Source: Lepidurus packardi
Taxonomy: Eukaryota; Arthropoda; Branchiopoda; Notostraca; Triopsidae
DNA length: 64,000 nucleotides
Reading direction: 5' to 3'
NCBI GenBank assembly: GCA_023053545.1
Contig: JAKZAN010000004.1
Location: 7,874,001 to 7,938,000 of the forward strand
In this document: positions 1 through 12,408 of the stretch, one piece after another
Numbering within the stretch: position 1 is the stretch's first letter
Layout: each line of letters starts with the position of its first letter
The notes under the pieces: generated by a model
Databases searched by the model: none
Told to the model about the DNA's origin: nothing
Seen by the model: the letters and a program-made list of their open reading frames with translations, nothing else
Program-made: the position numbers and the translations under genes

Positions 1-884
1 ACTTTTCTAAAAACCGAAACTTTGTATGTTATCTTTACTAAGCTACTACTCTTTACTAAGCTACCTACCAGTCTCAAAAAAGATGGATAGTTTTGTGAAT
101 TCACTCTCTCAACATAATCCTAATTATTTTCTTGAAAACATTGGAGATATGGATGCAAATTTTAAAGAAAATTATGAAGAAAATTTTGCTAGTGAAGATG
201 GAAGATGAAATGTTTGAATAGAAATTTCTTCTTTTTTTACTAAGCTACTACTTTTTACTTAGTTACTACTTGAAAGGCAACGAACGCACTGAAATGATGT
301 AAACGACAGGTAAAGTTAAGCACCTTTCTTAGTTAACATTGAAAAATCCATTTACTTCAGCATATACGACCACAATGCCTAGTATAACAATCAGTATAAT
401 CGACTATATCAGCTGCTAATAAACATAAAGAGACACAGGTACTTGATCTAGAAGCAGTGTTCGGAAAACAGTGTATAAATAAAATACATAGCTGATCAAT
501 CAAGTTTTTTATTAGTCAGTATTTGAAGACTGACTAATAAAGACTCACTGGAAAGTCAACACTACTAAAAGCTTTAGATTCCCCGTTCGTGTCAAAAGCC
601 AGTAAGAGCTTGTAAAAAAGGGTTTATCGAAGCTTTTTAACACAAGTAAACGCTAAACTCACCACATTGTACTTCACATCATAACGGGTATTGTAAAATG
701 AACATGTAGCCAACAAAAACGATCGCACTCAGACAGAGTTCATAGTCTCGGCCCCGCTTTGACCAACCTGAATAACAATCGTTTTTGTAGTGGTCTAAAA
801 TTTTTTCTTCTCTCACAAGCTCAACGCTTCGACCATATAGCAAACGGTTCACTCGACGACGAGCTGTATAGGAACGAGCAAGCC
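1..884. other. Region upstream of G1, no supported gene
   Basis: No exon of the family or other recognisable gene is seen. A 60-codon open frame at 26-208 has no recognisable feature. Short imperfect repeats of 'ttactaagctacta' occur near 37-65 and 236-270. A TATAAAT box lies at 474-480, but it is about 400 bases before the G1 start, so I cannot say it drives G1. Confidence 0.5.
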
Positions 885-3179
885 ATGGTCTCAGTAACAC
901 CTAGCGTAATAAGTAAGCCGAATTTAGCGAGTGGCAATGATCGAGAAACTTCGAGAAACATCGTGAAACATCGACTCTACAAAACAGTTTATGGTCTACT
1001 GGGTACGATCGTACTGCTGACGGTACAACCAAAGTTGGTTTATGGACGATGCGTTTTTGGAGCGGATAACATAGACCAGCTAGTACTTCGAAACAATACC
1101 ATTGTGGGCCTTATGAACGATACTTTGCTCAACTACACTGATTACAGTCACAAAGACATTGCTGAGGTTTCAAGCTTCATGCTATGGAATTATCTGCAGA
1201 AGACTTACTCACTGACGAATAAGAACTACTTGGATTTCGTTACTATGGGCAAATTGTTGGCGGTCAACTGGACAAGCGGTAAACCTTTACTATTTAAGCC
1301 GATATACAGTACTAGTATAATATTTTCCACCACTGAAATAGCAACAATGGGAGTAAAAACCAATGAAAGTTCAGTATCCCGAACTGTAGCTTCGTTCATA
1401 ACTACTGAATTTGTGGATCCACTTCATAACACGCTTCAAGCTATGGCAGTTTACTACAGTATCACACTTGGGATTTTTCGACCCAAGAAAATGCAGTTTA
1501 ACTTTACCGGTATCACCCTTACATCAAATATGAATTCTACGAACACGGCGATTCTTGATTTGGGCTGCAGTGCAGGTATCGAAAATGCTGTCTTGCAAAT
1601 TACGGAAAATTAACAGGCTAATTTACAAATATCTTCACAGGTAGCTATTTTTTATGGCGAGTTTCGACGGGTGTGTCATATAACAAAGCATTTGGCAACG
1701 CCCGCAGCGTCCAATTTGTCACAGCAGCGCTCATGGTTGAGGATGCTGTAAGAATAATTGCAATTTACGATCACAACGACTTACCCTACAAAAACTTGGT
1801 TTCTTCTTTATAGTTTGACCGATATTACAGAACACATCTTGCGTTGAACAAAGATTTTGTTAGGGTTAATGTAGTTGCTGCTCAAGACAGTTTATTGTTT
1901 CTCGTATTGCACATGGAAGCTTATTTTCTCAACAGTTCCTACAGTACTTCCTATATCAGTAGTTCAACGATTATTTCTAAGCTACCCCCAATGTACTACG
2001 ATGATCCAACAACTACGTCAGCAGGAGCGAAAGTGGACATCAGAGATTCTACTTACACTCATATTTTCAATTGTACGTCTTTATTTATTTGTCATTTTAA
2101 AGTTGTTCATTAAACTGAACTATTTCTTAGCTTCTTATCCACCCCCTACCACAGAAAGCATTCCTACAACTACCCAAACCACAACCCTAGCGTCCTCTTC
2201 ACCATCAACTGCAACGCCCTTTGTACCATCAACTGCAACGCCCTTTGTACCATCAACTGCAACGTCGTCTTCAGATTGGACTGCTTCTTCTGATCAAGTA
2301 CAAGCATCAACATCTCCCAGTATTACAAACTCTAGTATGGCAACAAGACCCATCGATGCTTCTACTGCCAACCTCACTACTGTTGGCTTGTTCACGAATT
2401 CTTCCGAGTTACCGTCAATGGCGACCCAAAACTTGCAAGGTGCCTCTTCAACTACCTTAAACGCTTCAATGCTGCTAATAAGCGTAGCAAGCTCATACAA
2501 CATAAGTAAATCTGAACAAACAACACTACCATTCCAAGCAGCAGCAGCTAGTGTATCAACCGTATCACCCAATGTAACCCAAAGCTCTCTAGATATCTAC
2601 CTGAATTCGCTGAATGCTTGGTTAGCATATGTTACGGGCTCTTCGAACCTAACCTTTTCAACATCCCAGAAAGCATCTGGAAACATGACTAATCTAACGA
2701 ACTTCAATCAAACTAACCAATCAACAACTGTCAATGGTAGCGTAATTCCCTATAATTTTTCAAACCTTGCTACCCCTGAGACCCAGACAAGAAACACAGT
2801 AAGTAAGGGCAATCAAACCGCTACCACTGCTGGAGGTATTGAGGGTGTGACAACTTTCGACCCCGATCCGTTCTTTCAGGCCCACGTTCCCAAAGTCACC
2901 AAGATTTACAATGGTAAAAGAACTTCCTTTGGTCGTCTTATTAAAATCTGTTATTATTTACAGATAACTTTCTTCTTCAAAAAATGGGAACCATTAGTCC
3001 CCTAACAACACACGCTGCGTTCTTTAGCATTACCCTACCTGTGGCAATTGGTAACAACTTCAAAGTCCTTATGCTGCAAAATCTTCTAACTAATTTTGTT
3101 TATAGGAATCATTGCAGCTGTTATTCTTTGCATGCTATGTTGGCAGGTCGATTGCCTGTTTCGGCAGCGTAAAGTTTAA
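885..3179 (+). CDS. G1: mucin-like type I membrane glycoprotein of the array family
   Basis: Exons 885-912, 988-1278, 1342-1575, 1641-1747, 1814-2072, 2131-2913, 2964-3050, 3106-3179 join in frame to about 620 aa. The start is set by the family rule of a 28-nt first exon ending in phase 1; an unspliced reading from 759 also stays open. Signal peptide (LLGTIVLLTV) ends just before the first head Cys (CVFG). The head runs to the FDRYYR exon and includes the family motifs GIFRPK and GCSAG. The stalk (exon 6) is Ser/Thr-rich with a 24-bp tandem repeat at 2202-2263 (PSTATPFV). It ends in TTFDPDPFF and KIYNG. The membrane span is followed by CMLCWQVDCLFRQRKV. It is a single, diverged member outside the repeated blocks. 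Function unknown; homology to the other members is clear, but the exact start is inferred. Confidence 0.8.
2202..2263 (+). repeat. 24-bp tandem repeat in the G1 stalk
   Basis: The unit ccatcaactgcaacgccc plus tttgta occurs twice in full and a third time in part. It codes PSTATPFV and keeps the reading frame, so copy number can change stalk length without breaking the gene. Confidence 0.9.
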
Positions 3180-3945
3180 ACTGCAGTAAAAACTATTTTC
3201 GTGTGCGGATATGAAAAATACTTAGTCGGTCTCTTCCCACTTGTTGTGGCCCTTAAATAAGTTTTCCTCACTGACATTATGTTTTCCTCACTGACAATAT
3301 TACACCTCTTCCCCCACATTTCAGTCCTTGATTTCCGTGTTTTGGGAGTCCAAAATAATTTGGTTTCGACAATCGTGATCTGTTCACACTCGAAATGCAC
3401 GAGTAGTGAACTTACCCTGCAAGTGGTATACCGTCAATGCAATTGGGGTTTACTACCGGAAGTTCTATGCTATTTCTTTTCCTTATAAACGTCAAGAACA
3501 ATACACTAGGTCACACAAGTATGTTATTCGTCTCTTGCATAACTTGCTGGGATATCCCGGCAAAGGCGTGGATTTCGTGCGCAGTGAACATTATTGGAAA
3601 ACAATAGAAGCTTTCACGTCTACCCGAGGAAAGGAAATGTGTCACACAATGACGTCCTGTTAGAAAACGAGCAAAGAATACGTTTTATTCCTACTTGCTG
3701 CTAGGAAGAATTCAGAGTGTTTTAGGCATTCAGAGTAATCGGACAGCCAAGATTTGAAGGAAATAGGAACTCAGAAGAAAGTAGTAGGCTTCATAAGGAC
3801 CAAATACATAGACATAGACTGTGCCACACAACTGTAAATCTAAAGCTTTGAGTTCTTTCCTTTCATAAGGGACACCAATTGCTCCATTAATTGGTTGGGT
3901 AAAGGTTTATACAATTTGGGAAATCGGTATCCGCAGGAAACAGCC
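3180..3945. other. Upstream region of G2, shared with 28,588-29,085
   Basis: Roughly 3335-3900 matches 28,588-29,110 on the same strand with scattered changes, so this is duplicated promoter and leader DNA of type B genes. Open frames in it (such as 3406-3663) are not kept in the second copy and are not supported as genes. Confidence 0.6.
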
Positions 3946-6900
3946 ATGGGATTATTTCCACATGTTTTGATAGGTAAGGTAAAAACAAACACTGATGGAA
4001 ATCCTAGAGATCTGAGAATCTAATTAATTGCTAACTAAAAGACAAGGAAACGTAGGGAAGTAATACCGAAAATGGGACTAACCAAACGGAAAAATAATTC
4101 TAAGGATTTCATCTCCAGTTTATCTTCGCTCATGACTGTACTGCGATTAGCATTGAATAATTAACTAGCAATTAATGATGTAAAAGCAACTCGGCATATT
4201 TGAAAAGATTAGATAGTTGAAATTTGCTGCCGTATTTTCTATCAGCGGAATGTATCAAACTTTGAGACATTTCTATGTCTTCAAGGAGGGTAAGAAATTA
4301 CTCAAAAATTGTAACAACACAGGGCAGTGCAAAGTTGACATTCAACGATTACCGGAGTTCTGTTTCTAGTGCGAAGTACCATTTCACAAGTGAAGTCATT
4401 TTTTCGCTGTTATACCTAAAATGCGAACGTAGACTTTTATTTGGCTTAATCAAGAATTTACAGAATTAACTTTCTAGCAAAAAAGTTATTGTGCAATGTT
4501 CCGAAATAGTTTAGACACTTTTTGTATTATTTTTTTTTTTACTTTCGTTCAGGTATGGGAATTACAGGATTACTTGTAGTATTAAGCTTATCAGATCTGG
4601 CAAGTGGTGGATGCGTTTTGGGTTCCAATTATACTCACCTTGTATTGCGAAACACTGCCATCTTAGATAAAATGAATAGTTCCTTATTCAACTACACGAC
4701 TGCTGCGCAAGGAGCTATTTCAAAAGTTTCAAATTTTAACATCGAAGCTTTTATACTGCAAACATTTTCCGTTAACCGAACGACCTATCCTGTTTTTGTG
4801 AGTTTGGGGAAACTGCTGACCATTAATTGGACACAAGGTGAGTCGTCACATTTACTTTGGTTAGGTAGAAGTTTGAGACATTCCAAATAGTATAATTAAA
4901 TTACTTTCTTAAATAGCAACAAGCAATGCAATCACAAACGATACAACTGACTGTGGTCTGCCTTTGAGCTCATACATTAAGCAGAAGTACGTTGATCCAG
5001 TTCACGTCGCGTTGCAAGGGCTCGCAAATTATTACAGCTTCTCAGTGGGAATCTTTCGTCCAAATCGAACTCGTTTTCAATTTTCTGGACTTGCTACAGA
5101 CTCAAATGGTATTCCTATCCTGGATTTGAATTGTTCTGCAGGTGGATACTAATAAAATTGTAATACGAATGTAGTTCAGTGCAGATTTTTGCAGGCAGTG
5201 GTTTTGTTTGGCGGCTTTCTACAAACCTAACTTACCATGCTGATTTTGATAACATGTTAAGCACTAAGTACGCCATTTTAGCCAATACGATAGAAAACGC
5301 GGTAAAAATTACACTAGCTTATTTTCATTCTTTTTAATCACTAAACTGGTATAGTTTGACCGATATTATCGGAATAACAATGTTCTAAAGAATAGCTTCG
5401 TCCGCGCATACTTTATAAGTGCGACAAAAAGAACCGACGGAGGCAATTCATTCTTGATTGGGTACATGGAAGTTTACTTCCTCAATAGCACGTACCAAGC
5501 GGATTACATAACCAGTTCAACCAACTACTATGCTATCACAGACCTGATATATAGCGACGGAAATTCAACAAGTGCAGTAATTAGCCTTTTTGATAGCACC
5601 TACACGAGGATCAATCACAGTAATAAATAAATTGTCTATTGCATGTCTAATTGCTAAACTGCCTTTGTATACTGCATGTACTACTTTCCTTCGAAGCGTT
5701 ATATGCGACATCCTCTGCCGTCGCTGCTCTGCCGGTAACATCACCAGTACTAAGTACTACGAGCTGCTCAAGGTACACTCAATAACTGAGACGAATTAAC
5801 CATAGACAATCTGTAATAACGAATTAATATGATATTTATATTGCACTATAATCACTAAACAACCCGATGGTAGCCTTAATCAAACAACAACAAGGGGTTC
5901 TACGTCTCAAGCGACTACGGTCCAAAGTGTCGCAAAAGGTGCAAATAGCTCCACTGGACTGCCTTTGACACTAGGAACTAATGCGACATCCCCCGTGTCC
6001 TCGCCAACGCTTTCAGTCACAACAGACCTTTTAACAGACACAAGTATGGATTCCAAACTCTCGACATCGATGGGAGTTCCAAATGTGACCTTCCAAACAA
6101 CATTTTCACCCTTGCAAGGATCTTCGGCTTCAAACGCACCACTGGACACTGTTAACCTTACCTCAGCAACTTTAGCAACGAGTACTACAAGTAGCGCAAG
6201 GTACATTCCAAGTCCGAATAAAACGTAAATAGTTAAATGCTGTTAATAAATTAATTTCATTTCAGCAATACCAATCAAACGAGCACCTTATCCTTAGCTA
6301 TGTCTACAACTTCAGCTACAATAACTTACCCAGCTGCAAATAGCAACTTTAATGTGGTTTCCACGTCTTATCCACAGACTCAAAATTTTACTGCAACACT
6401 TTTGACTGGACTAGTGCAAACAAATTTCAACGTAACTACGTCGGGAAGCTTGACATTTGAAAACCAGTCGTCTTTGACAGCATTTAATGGGACAGCAAAT
6501 CAATATTCCACATTTACAGGGAGCCAGACTTATCCGATTTCAGCCGGTACTACTAGCAGCTCCATCGGCAATGAGAGTGGTACCTCCGGAACCAATCTTA
6601 ATGTCGGAGGTACAACTTATGGTGTTAATACGGGGAGTAACACCAACAATGGAGGAACAACTTACGCTCCTATTATGGGGACCAATATCAGCGATGTTGG
6701 AGGTACAACTCTTGCTGCACGAACAGGGACTTCCGTCAATGACGGAGGGACCACTTTCGACCCTGATCCCTTGTTTCAAGCGAACGCTCCCGTAATCGCC
6801 AAGGTTTACAATGGTAAACCAAACCGGCTTTGGTCTGTTTACTAAAGTTTATGTTGTTACAGATTTTATCCTGCTAAGGAAATTGGGCACCATGTCTCCC

Positions 6901-7111
6901 ATAACGGAAAAAGCGACGTTCTTTAACATTACCCTACCTGCGTCTATTGGTAGATTCCTAAAATCTTATTAATATTTAACATAATGTTTAAATTGCTTTC
7001 TAGTTTACGCTCATTTTTAACTAGTATGTATTTACAGGAATCATCGCAGCCGTTATTATGTGCATGCTGTGTTGGCAGGCAGATTGCCTGTTTAGACAGC
7101 GTAAAGTGTAA
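3946..7111 (+). CDS. G2: intact type B mucin-like membrane glycoprotein (reference member)
   Basis: Ten exons: 3946-3973, 4553-4837, 4917-5141, 5195-5301, 5355-5619, 5697-5772, 5874-6200, 6266-6813, 6863-6949, 7038-7111. They sum to 2022 nt, 673 aa, with every junction in phase. Exon 1 (MGLFPHVLI) and exon 2 form the signal peptide, cleaved near the first head Cys. Head: exons 2-5, with FVSLGKL.TINWTQG, YYSFSVGIFRP, LDLNCSAG, FVWRLS and FDRYYR. Two Cys (first residue of the head, end of exon 3) recur in every headed member, so a disulphide is likely. Stalk: three exons, Ser/Thr/Asn-rich with dense NxS/T sequons, then GGTT repeats. Next come TTFDPDP, KVYNG, GTMSPITEK, a membrane span and CMLCWQADCLFRQRKV. 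Intron 1 is 579 bp, the others 50-101 bp. Likely a surface glycoprotein; molecular function unknown. Confidence 0.88.
6597..6760 (+). repeat. GGTT repeats in the type B stalk
   Basis: Degenerate 13-17 residue repeats each carry Gly-Gly-Thr-Thr preceded by an Asn-rich stretch (NVGGTTY, NNGGTTY, DVGGTTL). The last one runs straight into the conserved NDGGTTFDPDP module. The same layout is found in G4 and G5. Confidence 0.8.
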
Positions 7112-8001
7112 ACTCCAGTTAAAGAACCTCTATTTGTGAGCGAACCTCAATATATTTCCCCTACTGACCCTTATAAAATTCCTCACAGACACCTGTGAAA
7201 CACGTCTTTTGTACACAATTATCATTAAGTGTGGACAGTGCCTATTATGCAATACTCTTCAATGAGAAATTGTACGGTTCTTTGCACGATGAAATTGCCT
7301 CTTTACTTGAATGTTCCCGAAATAGTATCGTACTTAGGTCTTTGATCAATCACCCTTAGAGCTTACGCTCTAAGAATCACCCCACAATTAATTTGAAGAC
7401 ACTCTAGTAATATATATTAATATATTACAATAAAAAAATATACAAAAAGCAGAAAAGAAGACTCACGGACTTCAACCATAAAAACAAGGCACTAATGAGA
7501 AAGTAGCGTCATAAGAATGAACATCTAACGATGAATTATTCCGGCCCTAAAAGTCCAGAGTACTTCGTGTCACATGTAATGTCCAGGAATTTCTAGGTCT
7601 TTCCTAAATATTGATATTTAATACCCTGCGTAGTGAACATTCTACCAGAGCTAGGTAATAAGGACACTCGAAGTCCTTCCTATGGCCCACCTTTGAAACA
7701 AGGAGGCGCCTATAGGAATGGAGATTCATTAAGAAACGAGCAACTATATAAAGAGTCCTTTAGTTCTATTACTGCTCAGGTGAAATTCAGACGCTTTTTT
7801 GAATCCAAAGTGACAGCACGGCAAAGTTTGTTGTCACTCGAAGGAATTGAAACTGTTCAAAGCCCTAAAACAGATTGTCCCTGAACCATACCGTGAAGTC
7901 GAGAATTGCTTCTTGCCATTTACATTTAATAATAATAAAAAACTGGTCGGTTTGGAAAAGGGTTGGCAAATTTGGTATATAACATTCAAACGAGCGAAAT
8001 T
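7112..8001. other. Spacer between G2 and G3, shared with 19,513-20,451
   Basis: Non-coding DNA that matches 19,513-20,451 closely with small indels. The 7633-7884 open frame recurs in that copy, but it has no recognisable domain and I see it as chance within duplicated flank DNA. A TATATAAAG box lies at 7745-7753. Confidence 0.6.
7745..7753 (+). promoter_or_regulatory. Candidate TATA box of G3
   Basis: TATATAAAG sits about 250 bases before the G3 first exon. It is kept unchanged in the duplicate at 20,196-20,204, in front of the broken C copy. Confidence 0.4.
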
Positions 8002-8274
8002 GTGGGATTATTTCCACGTGTTAAAATAGGTAAGTTGTATGGCACAAGAACTGTCCAGCAAATAGCTATTATGCTCACTAGCAAAATGAATGTTAGAAGT
8101 TGACAAGCTAAATTAATACTATATAGATTAATGTACTCCAGTGCATATGGGGAATTTTACCTATAACGTTTCGGTAATTAGAGTTTCTTAACAAACAAAA
8201 GTCACTTGTGAGCTATATAAAAAAGTGTGTGTAATGATCCACAATAAAGTTGGACTCTTTTTCCACTTTTAGGA

Positions 8275-10728
8275 ATGGGAATGACAGGATTACTTTTAAT
8301 GTTAACCTTCCCAGGTCTAGTATTTACTGAATGCGCTTTTGGGCCAAGTAATATACAAAACCTTGTGTTACGAAACAAAACCATTTTGGACTTCATTAAT
8401 TCTGCTTTGTTTAACTACACAATGAGTGCACAAAATGTTATCTCTCAAAGTTCAAATTTTAATATTGAATACTTCATACTTCAAACATACGAGGTCAGCC
8501 ACTCAAGTTACCTTGAATTCGTTAGTATGGGGAAAATGCTCTCTATTAACTGGACAGAAGGTGAGTCTTCAATTCATTTTTTTTATTGAACTGTCTCAAA
8601 ATCATTCTTTAATGAAATAGCGACAAAAACGGCAACGATTAACGGTGCACACGGTAACCTGACGTTGGATTTGTATATCAAGCAAGCTTACAGTGACCCG
8701 GTTCATGTTGCCTTGCAAAATCTCGCAAGCTATTACAGTATCTCATTTGGAATTTTTCGGCCTTATCGAACCCAATTTCATTGTACTGGGTTTAATTCCT
8801 ATGATAATTCCTTACATATGTGTTATGCAGGTAAGAAACGTGGTAGAACAAAAAACTTATGGCAGAACTTAAACAACTCACTAAAGGAACTCTTAGATAT
8901 TGGTTTTGTTTGGAAGCTTTATTTAAACCTTATCTACAATGATGCCTTTGACAATAAGTTAGGTACTGAGTACGCAACTTTAGCAACTACGATTGAAAGC
9001 ACGGTATGGCCTACCAATAGCTCAACCCATTAATTCCAATTTAAGTGTTATAGTTTGATGAACACTACCGGACTAAGTCGGTTTATAACGGTAGTTTTCT
9101 TCGAACAAACTTTTTAAGTACAGAAAGGAGTCCTGACAATAACACAATTGGGTACATGGAAGCTTACTTTCGCAATAAGTCGTACAACGAAGACTTTATA
9201 AAGAGTTCACTGAACTTGACGCAAATCGTCATGACTTACAACGATAGAGTATCTCCGCCAAAATTACTTGGATTAATGAATTTTACCCGCATCAATCATA
9301 GTAAATACAACTTGCCTATATGCCATACATACCTAATCTAAAACGCATTATGTTTTGCTTGCGCTATTTTATCTTGAAGCTCTAAATATGCCAATCACCT
9401 TGGACACTATTCAGTTTCTACCTATGTTACAATTAAAAGGAACAAATTGGACAAGGTACCATTCCTAGAAAAGAAGACCTGACAAACTGAAGTAATAAAC
9501 TGATCTGATTTCGATTATAGTTATACAACTAGCATATGGTCCGCTGCCGGAACAACCCAAACAAAAACGAATTCTACGTCTAAAATATATGCAACTAGAA
9601 GTACCGAACAAATTTCAAGTAGTTCAAGTGAACCACCTTCGACATCACCATTACCTTTGCCGAGTGTTTTAGCCACTGTAGATACTACTACAAATAACGA
9701 AGATATAACGGGCAGTTCTAGTATGGTGTCCCTAACCCCGGTATCGACCATGATAACATTATCGAATTTAAGTGCAACATTCTCAGGCTTCCAAGAAAAT
9801 ACTTCTTATGCCCAACCCACGACCACGTTCACTACATCTGCAACTACTTTAGTAACGAGTACCAAGTTTAACACCAGGTACGCCTGTACAAATCTATTCA
9901 TTAAGTCAATAAGTGAATTGAGACCATAATTTGATGTTTACACAGCGTTCCAGATCAAACCACCATCTTCCGCTTTACCTCAACAGCCTTTTTAGGCACG
10001 ACAGCTTACAACTCTACTGCTGACAACTTGAGTGTGATTTCTGAGATTCCGGGAGCAACAACAGTTACGCCACCTTCGAATCTTACAACATCTTCATCAT
10101 ATATTCTGACCATGAATGCCACTACGTCACAAACTGCGACTATGACAGTCGATAAAAATTTAATATTCCAAACTAACCAGATTTTTCCGATCACTGCAGC
10201 TAATACTATCAGCTCCTCCAACAATGGAAGCCATCTCACAGGAAGCACTGTTAATAACGGAGGGACAGTTTCTGGTGCTAATGTGGGAAATTACACTACG
10301 AATGGAGGAAAAACTTTCGTGCCTAGCACCGGAATAAGTACCAGCAATAAAAGTACGACTCGCGTCACCAATACCGGGATCAACATCAACAACGGAGGCA
10401 CCACTTTCGACTCTGATCCATTCTTCCAAGCAGTTGTTCCCATAGTCACCAAGGTTTACAATGGTAAAGCAAATCAGCCCGTTACCGTAACTACACTTGG
10501 TCTATTGTTACAGATTACCTCCTCTTAAAGAAAATGGGCACCATGGCTCCTGTAACAGAAAAGGGAATGTTCTTTAGCATTACCCTACCAGTATCTATTG
10601 GTAGATTGTGTAAAACTTTTTTTCAGAAAATCTTCTAACTGCTATCGTTCATAGGAATCATCGCAGGCGTTATTATGTGCATGCTATGTTGGCAAGTTGA
10701 TTGCCTGGTTGGGCGGCGAAAGGTATAA
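8275..10728 (+). CDS. G3: type C mucin-like membrane glycoprotein with changed first exon
   Basis: Coding exons 8275-8560 (splice acceptor at 8272), 8621-8830, 8897-9003, 9054-9300, 9380-9455, 9521-9877, 9946-10463, 10514-10600, 10655-10728 give about 653 aa in frame. The normal 28-nt first exon is present at 8002-8029 with its GT donor, but its ATG reads GTG. The copy at 20,452 still has ATG. Translation probably starts at the exon-2 ATG, which still gives a signal peptide (MGMTGLLLMLTFPGLVFTE) before the first head Cys. The head shows FVSMGKM, YYSISFGIFRP and FDEHYR. The stalk uses three exons, as in type B, with exon 6 of exactly the same length (76 nt). The end has TTFDSDPFF, KVYNG and CMLCWQVDCLVGRRKV. 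Only intact type C gene in the window. Confidence 0.8.
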
Positions 10729-11722
10729 AAGCCGTACTTAAAATTAGGTTGCTTTTGTGTGAATGTCAATATACTCGTCAATATATCACCCCCATAATAC
10801 CTTCTGACTCTTGAAATTTTCTTCGATTTTATTTCTCACTGACAAAATTACGAAATCTTTTAAACACGTTTACCTAAACACTCTATACTGTAAGTTTAAA
10901 ATATAACCTAAACCCTAGTTGTGTAAATGTCCACCCTTACTGTTGTTTGATTGCTTTAATCAATAGAAAGCTTACTAACCAAGGATTTTCTATAACACTG
11001 ACTCCTGGTTCGGAGTAATAAGCAAAATACCCCATACAAAGACACTATTTACCCTTTTACTTGCAAGTTTTACCAAGCTACCCCTTTACTGTATCACAAT
11101 ACCATAACCCATATTTAGTTCCCGTGGTACGATCAAGTAAGCGAGGGAAGTCGACGTCAATCATATAAGTGCTTTGCATGGTCTACTTTGTATGGACCAT
11201 TAAGTGTTATGCTGAATAGCAATGATTCCTAGAACAATAATACTAGAACAAGACCTTCACCTGGAATACTGCTCTGGTATGATTCCGACAGTTGTGTATA
11301 TTCAAAGCGATAGCACGTCAAGCCAAGACAGTAAAACGTTTTTTTTTAATCGCAGAGTTGACCTCGCTCCAACTAAATACTTCTTCTAAGCAAGTATTAC
11401 TTTTTTTTTCTTAAATTGGATAAAAAAATTCCGATAACAGGTGCAAGCCTACGTCGGTCAAATGGAAAAAAATATGGATACAATATCGGAGTTATTCGCC
11501 CTTTAGGTAAAGCGGGACTGTCTGCGAAAGAGCTCATTTCCGTACTTGTTTTTAAGAGTCAGCAAACCAGGGGGATCTTTCTATGTACTATGGCAGGGAT
11601 CCGTTACTTGCGTAGGCAACTATAGTACGAGCTATAAGTAGCTTTTAGACAAAATGCCAATTTCTTTCGCAGTGTTACTTGTTGTCGTGCTATTTTACCC
11701 TTTTCTCCTTTTCATTTCGAAG
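10729..11722. other. Spacer after G3, nothing recognised
   Basis: AT-rich DNA without family exons. A 69-codon frame at 11,416-11,625 does not begin with ATG and shows no domain. No repeat of this stretch was noticed elsewhere in the window. Confidence 0.4.
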
Positions 11723-12408
11723 TGGGAATAGAAGGTTTACTGATAGTAATATGTGTGCCAAACGTTGTATTCGATGAATACGTTTTTTGGATCGAGTAAT
11801 ATAGCTCAGCTCGTATCCTAAAACCAAACCACTTTAGCCCAAATGGATTCTGCGTTACTAATCTACATTACTGCTACTCAAACGCTCGTTTACGACATCT
11901 CTGATTTTAATATCGAAAGGTTCCTACTGAAAGAACATTCCGTCAACCGAAAAACTACCTGGACTTCGTGAGCATGGGTAAATTGCAGTCTATTAACTGG
12001 ACAGAAGGTGCGTCGCAAGCCTTAAGTTTTCACTTTGCATTTTTGAGTGACACATTTACGTCCACTTTTTTGTAAACAGTTGCCGAAAGGGTGGTAATAA
12101 AACTAATACTTACAATAGTCCATGATCACCACACGGACTATTCTGGTGTCACAAATTCGAGTATAGTTTACAGACTTCTATATCATTTACAAACTAACAA
12201 TGGAGCTTCACGGATAGTGAATATGCTCCGAATATACACTAACGACTACTGTTCCTTTGAATGCTTCCTTGAAAAGGACATAAGTTCGCCCATTGTGTTC
12301 CATTTAGAAAGAATCGCCCCAAAAGAAGCTTTTACCTCCAATATAGCTCGGTGCTATTCTGACGATAGCACCGTCAAAAGGTTTTGCGCATTCGAACTGA
12401 AAGGTTAG
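11723..12408 (+). pseudogene. Type C-like remnant (exons 2-3)
   Basis: 11,723-12,007 aligns with exon 2 of G3: a signal-like start (GIEGLLIVI), then shifted frames and stops, and a recognisable end (SMGKLQSINWTEG) with a GT donor. A following stretch around 12,090-12,250 looks like a decayed exon 3. It is duplicated at about 24,870-25,110. The open frame 12,091-12,408 across it is shortened in that second copy and is not a separate gene. Confidence 0.6.

Noticed and set aside
26..208. 60-codon frame at the left edge
   Set aside because: No signal, domain, splice context or second copy to support it.
7633..7884. Open frame kept in two block copies (also 20,144-20,335)
   Set aside because: Conservation is explained by duplication of the spacer. 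Differences between the copies do not favour silent positions as far as I can see.
12091..12408. 105-codon frame, partly repeated at 24,908-25,114
   Set aside because: Looked like a conserved unknown gene because it occurs twice, but it lies within duplicated flank DNA. Its middle resembles a decayed exon 3, and the second copy is shortened by a frameshift.
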